Source of the DNA: Phenylobacterium sp.
GTDB taxonomy: Bacteria; Pseudomonadota; Alphaproteobacteria; Caulobacterales; Caulobacteraceae
Direction: 5' to 3'
Assembly: GCA_004799545.1 (NCBI GenBank)
Contig: SSMU01000014.1
Location: forward strand, 124,001 to 188,000
Length of the DNA: 64,000 nt
Shown here: positions 26,484 through 35,635 of the stretch, in pieces
How positions within the stretch are numbered: the first letter of the stretch is position 1
Layout: each line of letters begins with the position of its first letter
The notes under the pieces: model-generated
What the model saw: the letters and a program-made list of their open reading frames with translations, nothing else
What the model was told of the DNA's origin: nothing
Databases searched by the model: none
Program-made: the position numbers and the translations under genes

Positions 26484-27131
26484 TCAGGCGAGGGTCGCAA
26501 AGTCGGACGGAAACCGCAGCACGACCTCGGTCCCGGAGGGTTCGAACAGCCACTCGATGCGTCCCCCGAGCGCATGGGTCAGGCTCTCGACGATGCTCCG
26601 GCCCCAACCCCTCGGGGGGCTGGATGACGCGGGGCGGCCGTCGTCGGCGACCCGCAAAAGGATGGTGGGACCCAGGCTCTCGACTTCGATGACGATCCGC
26701 CCGCCGCCCTCGTCGAAGGCGTGGCGCACCGCGTTGTTCACCAGCTCGGCGGTGATCAGCGCCACGCGCCAGCAGCGTTCCGCCGCCAGCGTGACCTCGG
26801 AGGGGATCAGCGTCAGGCGCACGCCCCTGTCCCGAAGGCTCGCGCCGGAGAGGGCGGCGCAGACCGTCTCCAGATACGCCCCGAGATCGCACGGCCGGCC
26901 GCTGGGCGGTGGCCGGAGCGCACGGTGCACGTCGGCGTAGGCGCGGAGGCGTCCCTCGGCCGCGGCCAAGGCGCGGCGGGCCCCGAGGTCGGTGGTCTCG
27001 GCCCGGGCCAGCGACAGGGTCGCGATGGCGTGGGTGAATTCGTTCAGCACGCGATGCGAGATCTCGCCCACGAGCAGCAGCGGCGCCGGCTCCGGCGACG
27101 CCTCGGATGGTGAAATCGCGGCGGCATGCAT
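26484..27131 (-). CDS. Soluble HWE/HisKA_2-type histidine kinase without sensor domain
   Basis: Encodes 215 residues from ATG 27131, with GGAG seven bases upstream. The phospho-acceptor region is EISHRVLNEFTHA (His26 in a HisKA_2-like context), the N-box is ELVNNAVRHAF at about 129-139, the G1-like box is VADDGRP at 161-167, and GWGRSIVESL serves as G2. There is no transmembrane segment, PAS domain or periplasmic sensor. No response regulator gene is in the window. It is divergent from poxB with 290 bases between them. A role as a partner kinase recruited by another protein, or in the general-stress phosphorelay, is possible but unproven. Confidence 0.8.
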   Translation of the reverse strand: MHAAAISPSEASPEPAPLLLVGEISHRVLNEFTHAIATLSLARAETTDLGARRALAAAEGRLRAYADVHRALRPPPSGRPCDLGAYLETVCAALSGASLRDRGVRLTLIPSEVTLAAERCWRVALITAELVNNAVRHAFDEGGGRIVIEVESLGPTILLRVADDGRPASSSPPRGWGRSIVESLTHALGGRIEWLFEPSGTEVVLRFPSDFATLA

Positions 27132-27421
27132 GGTGGATCTCCGGACCCCATGGGGCCAACTGACCGCGGCACCATGGGGCTGTCCGCCCAGGGCGATCTT
27201 GTCGGTTAAGGACCCTCTTGGAACGTTTGCACGCCGGCCACGCGCCCAGAGCGCCAGCGCGGCCGGACCACATTGCGCCGGCTTCGAGCAAGTTTCGGTC
27301 ATGCCGTCAAAGAGCGCGCCGTCCCTCAAGCCCACGAACCTGCCTGGCCCACGACCACAGGGTCCGGCCGCGGACCGCCGCGCCCGGTGGCCGCCCGCCG
27401 CCATTGCGAGGAGCTGTTCCC

Positions 27422-29134
27422 ATGAGCCAGAAAGTCGCCCAGGTCATCGTCGACACCCTGCAGGCGGCTGGAGTCCGCAACTGCTACGGCATCGTCGGCG
27501 ACACCGTGAACGTGATCGCTGAGCGTATCCGCGAGAGCGATATCGACTGGGTGCACATGCGCCACGAGGAGGCCGGCGCCTTCGCCGCCCAGGCCGAGGC
27601 CCTGCTGATGAACCGCCTGACGGCGATGGCCGGAAGCTGCGGTCCGGGATCCCTGCACTTCATCAACGGCCTCTATGAGGGCTACCGCAACCGGGCGCCG
27701 GTGATCCTGCTGGCGACCCAGATCGTCACCGCCGAGCTCGGTTTCCGCTTCATCCAGGAGGTCGACTTCAAGTCGGTCTATCGCGACTGCTCGGTGTTCT
27801 GCGACATGATCTACACGCCCGAGCAGGCGCTGCGGAAAACCGTCCTGGCCTGCCAGACGGCGATCGCCAAGCGCGGGCCCGCCGTCCTGATCGTGCCGGT
27901 CGACATCGCCACGGCCCAGATGCACGACCTGACCCCATTCCGGGTGCAAACCCCGCGCCCGGTCCTCCTGCCGAACGCGGCGGAGCTCGACCAGATGGCC
28001 GCCCTGCTGAACCAGGGCGATAAGATCACGATCTACGGCGGGTCTGGCTGCCAGCATGCCCGTGAGCAGATCCTGGCCGTCGCCGAGCGGCTGCAGGCCC
28101 CGATCGCCCACACCTCGCGGGCCAAGGACTTCCTGGAATACGACAACCCGCACAACATCGGCATGACCGGCTTGCTGGGGAACGAGGCCGGCTATCACGC
28201 GGTGCGCGACTGCGACACCCTGCTGCTGGCCGGCGCCGACTTCGCCTGGCGGCAGTTCTACCCCGACAAGGCGACCATCGTTCAGATCGACTGCGAGCCG
28301 ACCCATCTCGGCCAGCGTCATCCCGTCACCCTCGGCGTGACCGGCGACCTCGCCCCCACGCTCGAGGCCTTGCTGCCGCGGCTCACGCCGCGCCGGCCGG
28401 GGAAGTTCTACGAGACCGCGCTCAAGCGTCATCGGACGGTGATCGCGGCCAGCGAGGCGAAGGCGGCGCAGCCGGGCCCGGGCGGGATCATTCCCGGCAA
28501 GCTGGTGGCCTCGGTGCTCAACCGGATCGCGGCGGATGACGCCCTGTTCGTGGCCGACGACGGGACGCCCGCCGTCTGGCTCGTGCGGTACATTTCGGCG
28601 ACCGCCAAGCGCCGCACCTTCGCCAGCCTGCTGCACGGGACCATGGCCGCGGGCATGGCCTCGGCGCTCGGCCTGCAGAAGGCGCAGCCGGGCCGCCAGG
28701 TGATCGCGCTTTGCGGGGACGGCGGCTTCAGCATGCTGCTCGGCGACCTGCTGACCGCCGTGCAGGAAGAGCTGCCGATCAAGGTCGCGGTGTTCGACAA
28801 CGGCAAGCTCGGCTTCGTCGAGATCGAGCAGAAGGCCGAAGGGCTGGTGGACGTCTATACGGACCTCAAGAACCCGGACTTTGGCGCTGTCGCCAAGGCG
28901 ATGGGGCTCTGGGGCGCGCGGGTCGAGACGGCGGACGATCTCGAGGAAGGGATCCGCGCCTGGCTTGCGGAGCCGGGGCCGGCGCTGCTGCACATCAAGG
29001 TCGAGCCGATGGAGCTGGTGATGCCGCCGGCGGTGGAACTCGGCGCCGCTGTCGGCATGACGCTCTATGCCGCGCGGGCCGTGCTCCAGGGCAAGGGCGG
29101 CGAGGTGCTCGAGATGATCGAGGAAAACATCTAG
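27422..29134 (+). CDS. poxB: Pyruvate:quinone oxidoreductase (pyruvate dehydrogenase, PoxB type)
   Basis: Encodes 570 residues, close to E. coli PoxB (572). AGGAGC at 27410-27415 sets ATG 27422. The enzyme uses ThDP and FAD to decarboxylate pyruvate to acetate and CO2, reducing membrane ubiquinone. Visible features are the catalytic-Glu region HEEAGAF near residue 48, the FAD/middle domain with YGGSGCQHAREQ near 205, and the ThDP motif GDGGFSMLLGDLLTA at about 434-448. The C-terminal end ELVMPP...LYAARAVLQGKGGEVLEMI follows the E. coli PoxB membrane-activation tail. An excellent terminator follows at 29163. The next genes are the quinol oxidase, giving a direct electron path to oxygen. Acetolactate synthase is a less likely reading. 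Confidence 0.93.
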   Translation: MSQKVAQVIVDTLQAAGVRNCYGIVGDTVNVIAERIRESDIDWVHMRHEEAGAFAAQAEALLMNRLTAMAGSCGPGSLHFINGLYEGYRNRAPVILLATQIVTAELGFRFIQEVDFKSVYRDCSVFCDMIYTPEQALRKTVLACQTAIAKRGPAVLIVPVDIATAQMHDLTPFRVQTPRPVLLPNAAELDQMAALLNQGDKITIYGGSGCQHAREQILAVAERLQAPIAHTSRAKDFLEYDNPHNIGMTGLLGNEAGYHAVRDCDTLLLAGADFAWRQFYPDKATIVQIDCEPTHLGQRHPVTLGVTGDLAPTLEALLPRLTPRRPGKFYETALKRHRTVIAASEAKAAQPGPGGIIPGKLVASVLNRIAADDALFVADDGTPAVWLVRYISATAKRRTFASLLHGTMAAGMASALGLQKAQPGRQVIALCGDGGFSMLLGDLLTAVQEELPIKVAVFDNGKLGFVEIEQKAEGLVDVYTDLKNPDFGAVAKAMGLWGARVETADDLEEGIRAWLAEPGPALLHIKVEPMELVMPPAVELGAAVGMTLYAARAVLQGKGGEVLEMIEENI

Positions 29135-29162
29135 CGCGAACGGATTCCAGGCCGGTTTTGGG

Positions 29163-29195
29163 GCGCGTCGCGGGGAGACCCGCGGCGCGCTTTTT
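29163..29195 (+). terminator. Strong intrinsic terminator after poxB
   Basis: A 12-bp stem with one G-T wobble (29163-29174 with 29179-29190), closed by a GAGA tetraloop and followed at once by TTTTT at 29191-29195. It lies 28 bases after the poxB stop. This should separate poxB from the cyo operon, which therefore needs its own promoter in 29196-29535. Confidence 0.9.
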
Positions 29196-29535
29196 CGTCG
29201 GAGTCGAAAGCCGGGCGGCGAAGGCGTGTCGTACGACTTCCGGACAAAGGAGAGCGCCTTCGGCCAAGAGGTCCGCCACCGGCCCGCGCATGGTCCCCGG
29301 AGATGATGGGCTTCCCGCCGTCAACTTGGAGGCGACAGGCCGTGCGCCACTTTCCGGAAGGCTTCTACGCTGACCGATGCCTGATCGCGATGGGCGCCGC
29401 GCCGCCCATCCGGGAAAGCGAATTTCGGCCGCTCGCCAGCGTTCGGTTGCACCCGAGCATCCTTGCGGGCCTCCAAGGTCCGAAGACGGAAGGCCCGCGG
29501 CGGGCGGTCTTCCGCCTCACGCCGAAGGCGCGGGC
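29196..29535. other. Gene-free leader of the quinol oxidase operon
   Basis: This 340-base stretch between the poxB terminator and cyoA contains no credible coding sequence. A perfect 10-bp palindrome GTCGTACGAC at 29228-29237 is the only sharp symmetry and could be an operator. A promoter for the cyo genes is expected here but I see no convincing -35/-10 pair. Confidence 0.5.
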
Positions 29536-30435
29536 ATGAGGGCCCTCCGCACCGCCCTACGGGCCACGCTACTCGCGGCCGGCCTCGGAGGCTGCCGCGA
29601 AGGCGTGCTGGCGGCCGCGGGTCCGATCGGCGACGCGGAGAACCAGATCCTCTGGGAGACCTTCGGCGCGATGCTGCTGGTGGTCGTGCCGGTCATCCTG
29701 ATGATCCTGGCCTTCGCCTGGTGGTTCCGGGCTTCGAATCCGCGCGCCACCTATCGGCCCGACTGGAGCTACTCCGGCAAGGTCGAGTTCAGCATCTGGA
29801 TCGTGCCCCTGCTGCTCATCCTGTTCCTCGCCACCCTGGCCTGGAGCGGGTCGCACGACCTCGATCCTTACCGGCCGCTTCCGTCGGACCGAAAGCCGGT
29901 CCGCGTCGAGGTGGTGTCACTCGATTGGAAGTGGCTGTTCCTCTACCCCGACTACGGGGTCGCCAGCATCAACGAGCTGGCGGTCCCGGTGGGGACGCCG
30001 GTCGATTTCCGGCTGACCTCCGGCACGGTGATGAACTCGTTCTTCGTGCCCCAGCTGGGCAGCCAGATCTACACCATGGCCGGCATGCAGACCCGCCTGT
30101 CGCTGCAGGCGGACCAGCCCGGCGCCTACCGTGGCCTGTCGGCCCAGTTCAGCGGTGACGGCTTTTCAGACATGGGCTTCACCGTCCGCGCTGTCGACGC
30201 GGCCGGGTTCGCCGGCTGGATCGCCGCGGCCAAGGCTTCGCCCGGCCACCTCGACAACGCGGCCTATGACCGCCTGGCCGCGACCCATGCCGCCGCGGCC
30301 CCAACCCGCTTCGGCGCTGTCGATCCAGGCCTGTTCGATCACGCGGTGGCGGCGGCCACGGCGTCCGCCCATCGCCCGATGTCGGCGACGAACGGCGTCA
30401 TGTGCGCCCCGCGGCGTACCCAGGGGACCCTCTGA
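29536..30435 (+). CDS. cyoA: Cytochrome bo-type ubiquinol oxidase subunit II
   Basis: Encodes 299 residues. The lipoprotein signal ends GLGGC with lipidated Cys20. Two membrane segments lie at about 44-64 and 84-104, then a periplasmic cupredoxin domain with [16 protein letters not shown] and [18 protein letters not shown]. The CuA-binding cysteines of cytochrome c oxidase are absent; the equivalent region reads [14 protein letters not shown], as in quinol oxidases. ATG 29536 is chosen because it gives the lipobox at the normal distance. Subunit II docks the quinol-oxidising unit. It overlaps cyoB as TGATG. Confidence 0.93.
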   Translation: MRALRTALRATLLAAGLGGCREGVLAAAGPIGDAENQILWETFGAMLLVVVPVILMILAFAWWFRASNPRATYRPDWSYSGKVEFSIWIVPLLLILFLATLAWSGSHDLDPYRPLPSDRKPVRVEVVSLDWKWLFLYPDYGVASINELAVPVGTPVDFRLTSGTVMNSFFVPQLGSQIYTMAGMQTRLSLQADQPGAYRGLSAQFSGDGFSDMGFTVRAVDAAGFAGWIAAAKASPGHLDNAAYDRLAATHAAAAPTRFGAVDPGLFDHAVAAATASAHRPMSATNGVMCAPRRTQGTL

Positions 30436-32405
30436 TGTTCGGCAAGCTCACCCTCCACGACATCCCCCTCGACCAGCCGATCGTCATGGGGGCCTGTCTC
30501 GGGATCGTCCTTGCGGGCGTCGGCTTGCTCGGCCTGATCACCTACCTGCATCGCTGGCGCTGGCTGTGGGAGGAGTGGATCACCTCGGTCGACCACAAGC
30601 GCATCGGGGTGATGTACATCCTGCTGGCCCTGGTCATGCTGCTCCGCGGCTTCTCGGACGCGCTCATGATGCGCACCCAGCTGGCGCTCGCCGGGGGCGG
30701 CCACCTCGGCTACCTGCCGCCCGAGCACTACGACCAGGTTTTCTCCGCGCACGGCACCATCATGATCTTCTTCGTGGCCATGCCCTTCGTGGTCGGCCTG
30801 ATGAACATCATCGTGCCGCTGCAGATCGGCGCGCGGGACGTGGCCTTTCCGGTGCTCAACTCGGTCAGCTTCTGGCTCACCGCGGCGGGCGCCCTCCTGC
30901 CCAACATCGCGCTCGGCGTGGGCGAGTTCGCGCGCACCGGCTGGCTGGCCTATCCGCCGCTGTCGGAGCTGCCGTTCAGTCCGGGCGTCGGCGTCGACTA
31001 CTACCTGGTCGCCCTGCAGATCTCCGGGATCGGGACGCTGCTCTCCGGCATCAACCTGATCACCACCATCCTGAAGATGCGCGCGCCCGGCATGGAGCTC
31101 GGGATGATGCCGGTGTTCACCTGGACAGCGCTCGGCTCGAACATGCTGATCATCGCGGCGTTTCCGATCCTCACCGTGACCCTGGGCCTGCTGTTGATGG
31201 ATCGCTATCTCGGCATGCACTTCTTCACCAACGACGCCGGCGGCAACCCGATGCTGTTCATCAACCTCATCTGGGGTTGGGGGCATCCGGAGGTCTACAT
31301 CCTGGTCCTGCCGGCGTTCGGCGTGTTCTCCGAAGTGATCGCCACCTTCTCGGGCAAGCCGCTGTTCGGCTATCGCTCGATGGTCGCCGCGACCCTGGTC
31401 ATCACGGTCCTCGCCTTCGTGGTCTGGCTCCACCACTTCTTCACCATGGGGGCCGGCGCCGACGTCAACGCCGTCTTCGGCATCGCCACCATGATCATCG
31501 CCATCCCGACCGGGGTGAAGGTGTTCAACTGGCTGTTCACCATGTACGGCGGCCGGATCCGCTTCGAGCCGCCCGTGCTTTGGACCGTCGGCTTCATGAT
31601 CACCTTCGTGATCGGCGGGATGACCGGGGTCCTGCTGGCGGTGCCCTCCAACGACTTCCTGCTGCACAACTCGCTGTTCCTGATCGCCCACTTCCACAAT
31701 GTGATCATTGGCGGCGTGCTGTTCGGCTGCTTCGCCGCCCTGGAATACTGGTTCCCCAAGGTGTTCGGCTTCCGGCTGGAGCCGCGTCTGGGCAAGGCCG
31801 CCTTCTGGTGCTGGTTCGTCGGCTTCTACCTGGCCTTCATGCCGCTCTACGTCCTGGGCTTCCTGGGCATGACGCGGCGGACCAACCACTACGACAATCC
31901 GGCCTGGGACCCGTACATCCTGATCGCCTGCGGCGGGGCGTTCCTGATCCTCGCCGGCATCTGCCTGCAGATCCTCGAGATCGTGGTGAGCATCCGCACC
32001 CGACGGGCGCGGCGCGACCTGACCGGCGATCCCTGGAACGGCCGCACCCTGGAGTGGTCGCTGTCGTCACCGCCGCCGGCCTTCAACTTCCCGGTGCTCC
32101 CCGCGGTGGAAGGCCTCGACGCCCACTGGACGAGCAAGGCCGCCGGACCGGCGGCGAGGCCCGCGGCCTACGACGACATCTGGGTCCCCGAGAACTCGCC
32201 GCTGGGGTTCCTGCTGGCGGCCTGCGCGGCGGTCGGCGGCTTCGCGGTGGTCTGGCACATCTGGTGGCTCGCGCTCGTGGGCCTGGTCTGCGGCCTCGGC
32301 GCCCTGATCGCCTCGTCCTGGCGGGAGCACGGTGAGATCTGCGTTCCCGCCGTCGAGGTCGCCCGGTCCGACCACCTCGCCAACGTCTTCCGCGTCAACC
32401 CCTAG
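30435..32405 (+). CDS. cyoB: Cytochrome bo-type ubiquinol oxidase subunit I
   Basis: A 656-residue heme-copper oxidase subunit with about 15 membrane segments. The start overlaps the cyoA stop (TGATG) and AGGGGA precedes it. Metal ligands are visible: a low-spin heme His in [12 protein letters not shown], CuB His and the cross-linked Tyr in [14 protein letters not shown], the CuB His pair in [10 protein letters not shown], and heme ligands in LIAHFHNVI. It oxidises ubiquinol, reduces O2 to water and pumps protons. Length and motifs match E. coli CyoB (663). Heme O synthase (cyoE), needed to supply the heme, is not in this window. Confidence 0.95.
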   Translation: MFGKLTLHDIPLDQPIVMGACLGIVLAGVGLLGLITYLHRWRWLWEEWITSVDHKRIGVMYILLALVMLLRGFSDALMMRTQLALAGGGHLGYLPPEHYDQVFSAHGTIMIFFVAMPFVVGLMNIIVPLQIGARDVAFPVLNSVSFWLTAAGALLPNIALGVGEFARTGWLAYPPLSELPFSPGVGVDYYLVALQISGIGTLLSGINLITTILKMRAPGMELGMMPVFTWTALGSNMLIIAAFPILTVTLGLLLMDRYLGMHFFTNDAGGNPMLFINLIWGWGHPEVYILVLPAFGVFSEVIATFSGKPLFGYRSMVAATLVITVLAFVVWLHHFFTMGAGADVNAVFGIATMIIAIPTGVKVFNWLFTMYGGRIRFEPPVLWTVGFMITFVIGGMTGVLLAVPSNDFLLHNSLFLIAHFHNVIIGGVLFGCFAALEYWFPKVFGFRLEPRLGKAAFWCWFVGFYLAFMPLYVLGFLGMTRRTNHYDNPAWDPYILIACGGAFLILAGICLQILEIVVSIRTRRARRDLTGDPWNGRTLEWSLSSPPPAFNFPVLPAVEGLDAHWTSKAAGPAARPAAYDDIWVPENSPLGFLLAACAAVGGFAVVWHIWWLALVGLVCGLGALIASSWREHGEICVPAVEVARSDHLANVFRVNP

Positions 32406-32416
32406 AGGCGCCGCCC

Positions 32417-33037
32417 ATGTCCAACGTGTCGATCGCCACGGCCGGCGAGCGCGCCCCGGCGCGATATCAGCCCGCCACCAAGCTCGGCGTCACCGGCTTC
32501 GGTTTCTACGTCTACCTGCTCAGCGACGCGATCCTGTTCTCGGCGCTGTTCGCCACCTTCGCCGTGCTCAAGACGGCGACCGACGGCGGCCCGACCGCGC
32601 GCGACCTGTTCGACCTGAAGAACGTCGGGCTGGAGACCGCCTGCCTGCTCACCAGCAGCTTCGTCTGCGGCTTGGCTATGCAGGCGGCGGAGGCCCGCAA
32701 GCCGCGCGAGCTCGCCGTCCTGCTGGGCGTCGTGTTCGTGCTCGGCGCCAGCTTCCTCACGCTCGAGATCCACGAATTCGGCGGGATGATCGCGGCCGGC
32801 GCCGGGCCCGACCGCAGCGCCTTCCTGTCGGCCTTCTTCGCCCTGGTGGGCGCGCACGGGCTGCACATCACCGTGGGGCTCATCTGGATCGGATCGCTGC
32901 TGGTCCACATCATGACCATGGGGTTCTCCGAGGCCTATCAGCGCCGGCTCTTCTGCTTCTCGCTCTTCTGGCACGTCCTCGACGTCGTCTGGATCGCGAT
33001 CTTCACCTTCGTCTATCTCCTGGGAGTCCAGCCGTGA
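32417..33037 (+). CDS. cyoC: Cytochrome bo-type ubiquinol oxidase subunit III
   Basis: Encodes 206 residues with five membrane segments, the usual size (E. coli 204). The Glu-containing segment FLTLEIHEFGGMI and the helix around GAHGLHITVGLIWIG are typical of the COX3/CyoC family. It starts 11 bases after cyoB, preceded by GAGGCG. It has no metal sites and stabilises the complex. The stop overlaps the cyoD start as GTGA. Confidence 0.93.
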   Translation: MSNVSIATAGERAPARYQPATKLGVTGFGFYVYLLSDAILFSALFATFAVLKTATDGGPTARDLFDLKNVGLETACLLTSSFVCGLAMQAAEARKPRELAVLLGVVFVLGASFLTLEIHEFGGMIAAGAGPDRSAFLSAFFALVGAHGLHITVGLIWIGSLLVHIMTMGFSEAYQRRLFCFSLFWHVLDVVWIAIFTFVYLLGVQP

Positions 33038-33420
33038 CCGACAGCGTCGTTTCCTTCCCGGCCCACCTGCGTACGCCGGGCACCGACACCCGGGGCTCGA
33101 CCGGGCGTTGGCCGACCTACGCCGTGGGGTTCGCGCTCGCCGCGGGCCTGACCGTCGCCTCCTTCGCCTTGGCCCAGGGCCACTGGCTGACGCCGGCCAG
33201 CCTGGTCGCGGCCCTGGTGGTGCTGGCGATCGCCCAGATGATCGTGCACCTGATCTTCTTCCTGCACATCACCACCGCGCCGGCCCAGAAGACCAACATC
33301 CTGGCCTTGCTGCTCACCCTGTTGATCATCAGCCTGATCGTGATCGGGTCGCTGTGGATCATGGCGCAGCTCCACACGCACATGGTCCCCATGGACCAGC
33401 TCATGCAGATGCAGCGGTGA
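33034..33420 (+). CDS. cyoD: Cytochrome bo-type ubiquinol oxidase subunit IV
   Basis: Encodes 128 residues from GTG 33034, with GGGAG ten bases upstream and a GTGA overlap with cyoC. Three hydrophobic segments (about residues 28-47, 52-78 and 85-108) include MIVHLIFFLHI, typical of CyoD/COX4-type proteins. The N-terminal polar part is longer than in E. coli CyoD (109 residues). It closes the four-subunit operon; catalase follows after three bases. Confidence 0.92.
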   Translation: MTDSVVSFPAHLRTPGTDTRGSTGRWPTYAVGFALAAGLTVASFALAQGHWLTPASLVAALVVLAIAQMIVHLIFFLHITTAPAQKTNILALLLTLLIISLIVIGSLWIMAQLHTHMVPMDQLMQMQR

Positions 33421-33423
33421 CGC

Positions 33424-34881
33424 ATGGATAAGCCCACGACCCTGACCACCGCCGCCGGGATTCCGGTCGGTGACAACCAGAACAGCCTGACCGCCGGCCC
33501 GCGCGGCCCGCTGCTGGTGCAGGACCTGCAGCTCTTCGAGAAGCACGCCCACTTCAACCGCGAGCGCATCCCCGAACGCGTGGTCCACGCCAAGGGCTCG
33601 GCCGCACACGGCGTCTTCACCGTAACCCACGACATCAGCTGCTACACCAAGGCGGACCTGTTCTCGCAGGTCGGCAAGCAGACCGCGGTCTTCCTGCGGT
33701 TCTCGACGGTGGCCGGCGAGCGCGGCGCGGCCGACGCCGAGCGCGACGTCCGGGGCTGGGCGCTGAAGTTCTACACCGCGCAGGGCAACTGGGACCTGGT
33801 GGGCAACAACACCCCGGTGTTCTTCGTCCGCGACCCGCTGAAGTTCCCCGACTTCATCCGCACCCAGAAGCGCGATCCGCGCTCCAACCTGCGCAGCGCC
33901 ACCGCCATGTGGGACTTCTGGAGCCTGTCGCCTGAGAGCCTGCACCAGGTGACGATCCTGTTCTCGGACCGCGGTCTTCCGAAGAGCTACCGCCACATGC
34001 ATGGCTTCGGCTCGCACGCCTACAGCTTCATCAACGCCGCGGACGAGCGCGTCTGGGTGAAGTTCCACTTCAAGACCCAGCAGGGCATCGCCAACCTCAC
34101 CAACGCCGAGGCCGCGGCCCTGGTGGCGGGCGATCGCGAGACCCATCAGCGCGATCTCTTCGAGGCCATCGAGCGCGGCGATCATCCGCGCTGGACGCTC
34201 TACGTGCAGGTGATGCCCGAGGCGGAGGCGCAGACCACGCCCTACAACCCCTTCGACCTGACCAAGGTGTGGCCGCACGCAGACTATCCGCTGATCGAGG
34301 TCGGGGTCCTGGAGCTGAACCGCAACCCGGACAACTACTTCGCCGAGGTGGAGCAGGCGGCGTTCTCGCCGGCCAATGTGGCGCCGGGGATCGGCTACAG
34401 CCCTGACAAGATGCTGCAGTTCCGGCTGTTCTCCTACGCCGACGCCCACCGCCACCGCGTCGGCACGAACGCCGACGCCCTGCCGATCAACCGGCCGAGG
34501 GCGCCCGTGCACAACTACCACCGCGACGGGGCGATGCGCTTCGACCGCAATGGCGCAGGCTCGGTGAACTATGAGCCGAACAGCTTCGGCGGACCGGTGC
34601 AGGACGCGGCCTATCGCGAGCCGCCGCTGAGGATCACCGGCGACGCCGACCGCTATGACCACCGCGCCGGAAATGACGACTACGGCCAGGCGGGCGCCCT
34701 GTTCAGGCTGATGAGCGACGACCAGAGGCGCCAGCTGATGGACAATATCGCAGCCGCCATGGCCGGCGTGCCGGAGCAGATCCAGCGCCGCCAGGTCGCC
34801 CACTTCGCCAAGGCCGACCCGGCCTATGGCGCGGGCGTCGCCCGGCGGGTGGGCCTGGCGCAGGAGATGCCCGCGGAATAG
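33424..34881 (+). CDS. katA: Monofunctional heme catalase (small-subunit type)
   Basis: Encodes 485 residues, the small-subunit length. It dismutates hydrogen peroxide. The catalytic His55 is in [11 protein letters not shown], the distal Asn in [12 protein letters not shown] at about residue 128, and the heme Tyr ligand in [14 protein letters not shown] near residue 338. The N-terminus [13 protein letters not shown] is standard. It begins three bases after cyoD, so it is probably translated from the oxidase mRNA, and its own ribosome site is weak. Placing catalase in a terminal-oxidase operon suggests peroxide protection tied to aerobic respiration. Confidence 0.95.
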   Translation: MDKPTTLTTAAGIPVGDNQNSLTAGPRGPLLVQDLQLFEKHAHFNRERIPERVVHAKGSAAHGVFTVTHDISCYTKADLFSQVGKQTAVFLRFSTVAGERGAADAERDVRGWALKFYTAQGNWDLVGNNTPVFFVRDPLKFPDFIRTQKRDPRSNLRSATAMWDFWSLSPESLHQVTILFSDRGLPKSYRHMHGFGSHAYSFINAADERVWVKFHFKTQQGIANLTNAEAAALVAGDRETHQRDLFEAIERGDHPRWTLYVQVMPEAEAQTTPYNPFDLTKVWPHADYPLIEVGVLELNRNPDNYFAEVEQAAFSPANVAPGIGYSPDKMLQFRLFSYADAHRHRVGTNADALPINRPRAPVHNYHRDGAMRFDRNGAGSVNYEPNSFGGPVQDAAYREPPLRITGDADRYDHRAGNDDYGQAGALFRLMSDDQRRQLMDNIAAAMAGVPEQIQRRQVAHFAKADPAYGAGVARRVGLAQEMPAE

Positions 34882-34900
34882 GCGATGTGCCAAAATACCG

Positions 34901-35623
34901 ATGGTGCAGCTGAAGATCACCCTGCCGCAGATCCAGAGCGTCCTCGCCGGGTTCGTCGACACGGCGGGGTTCCTCGCCCTGCAAGGCCTGTTCACGGCGC
35001 ATGTCACCGGCAACTTCGTCACCCTCGGCGCGTCCCTCGTGCTTGGGACGAGCGGCGCCGTCGCCAAGCTGCTGGCCTTGCCGGTGTTCTGCCTGGTGAT
35101 CGTGGTCACCCGGATCGTCAGCTTTCAGCTGCCCCGCATCGGCCTCTCGATCCTGCCGACCATGCTGGCGGTGAAGGCGCTCCTGCTGGCGGCCGGCGCG
35201 GTGCTGGCCATCACCCTGGGACCCTTCCCCGACGGGGGCACGCCCGAGGCGCTCGTGACCGGCATGGTGCTGGTCGCCGCCATGGCGATCCAGAACGCCG
35301 CCCATCGCATCCACTACGCCACCGCGCCCCCGACGACGCTGATGACCGGCAGCACGACCCAGATCATGATCGATGTCGCCGACCTCCTGCGGCGCGTCCC
35401 GGCCGAGGACCGCGCCGCGGCCCGGGCGCGTCTCGCCCGCCTGGCGCCCAGCGTCGCCGCCTTCGCCATCGGCTGCGCCGCCGGCGCGAGCCTGTTCGCG
35501 ACGCTCGGCATGTGGTGCTTCGTGGTCCCGCCGCTCCTGGCCCTGGTGTCCCTGACGCCGCCGATCCTGCGGACCGTGGCCCCTGGCCCGCCGCCGTCCC
35601 CCACGCAGACGCGCTCACGGTAG
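34901..35623 (+). CDS. DUF1275 (YoaK-type) membrane protein
   Basis: Encodes 240 residues with about six hydrophobic segments. The N-terminal pattern FVDTAGFLALQGLFTAHVTGNFVTLG is diagnostic of DUF1275/YoaK proteins, and TTLMTGSTTQIMIDVADLL fits the family's second repeat. Function is unknown. ATG 34901 is the only suitable start; no clear ribosome site is seen, which fits read-through from the cyo-katA unit 19 bases upstream. It converges on the lactate-type dehydrogenase gene 13 bases away. Confidence 0.87.
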   Translation: MVQLKITLPQIQSVLAGFVDTAGFLALQGLFTAHVTGNFVTLGASLVLGTSGAVAKLLALPVFCLVIVVTRIVSFQLPRIGLSILPTMLAVKALLLAAGAVLAITLGPFPDGGTPEALVTGMVLVAAMAIQNAAHRIHYATAPPTTLMTGSTTQIMIDVADLLRRVPAEDRAAARARLARLAPSVAAFAIGCAAGASLFATLGMWCFVVPPLLALVSLTPPILRTVAPGPPPSPTQTRSR

Positions 35624-35635
35624 CGAGGCCTTGGG

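Noticed and set aside
27422..29134. Acetolactate synthase
   Set aside because: The C-terminal tail and overall sequence follow PoxB, and no regulatory small subunit gene is adjacent.
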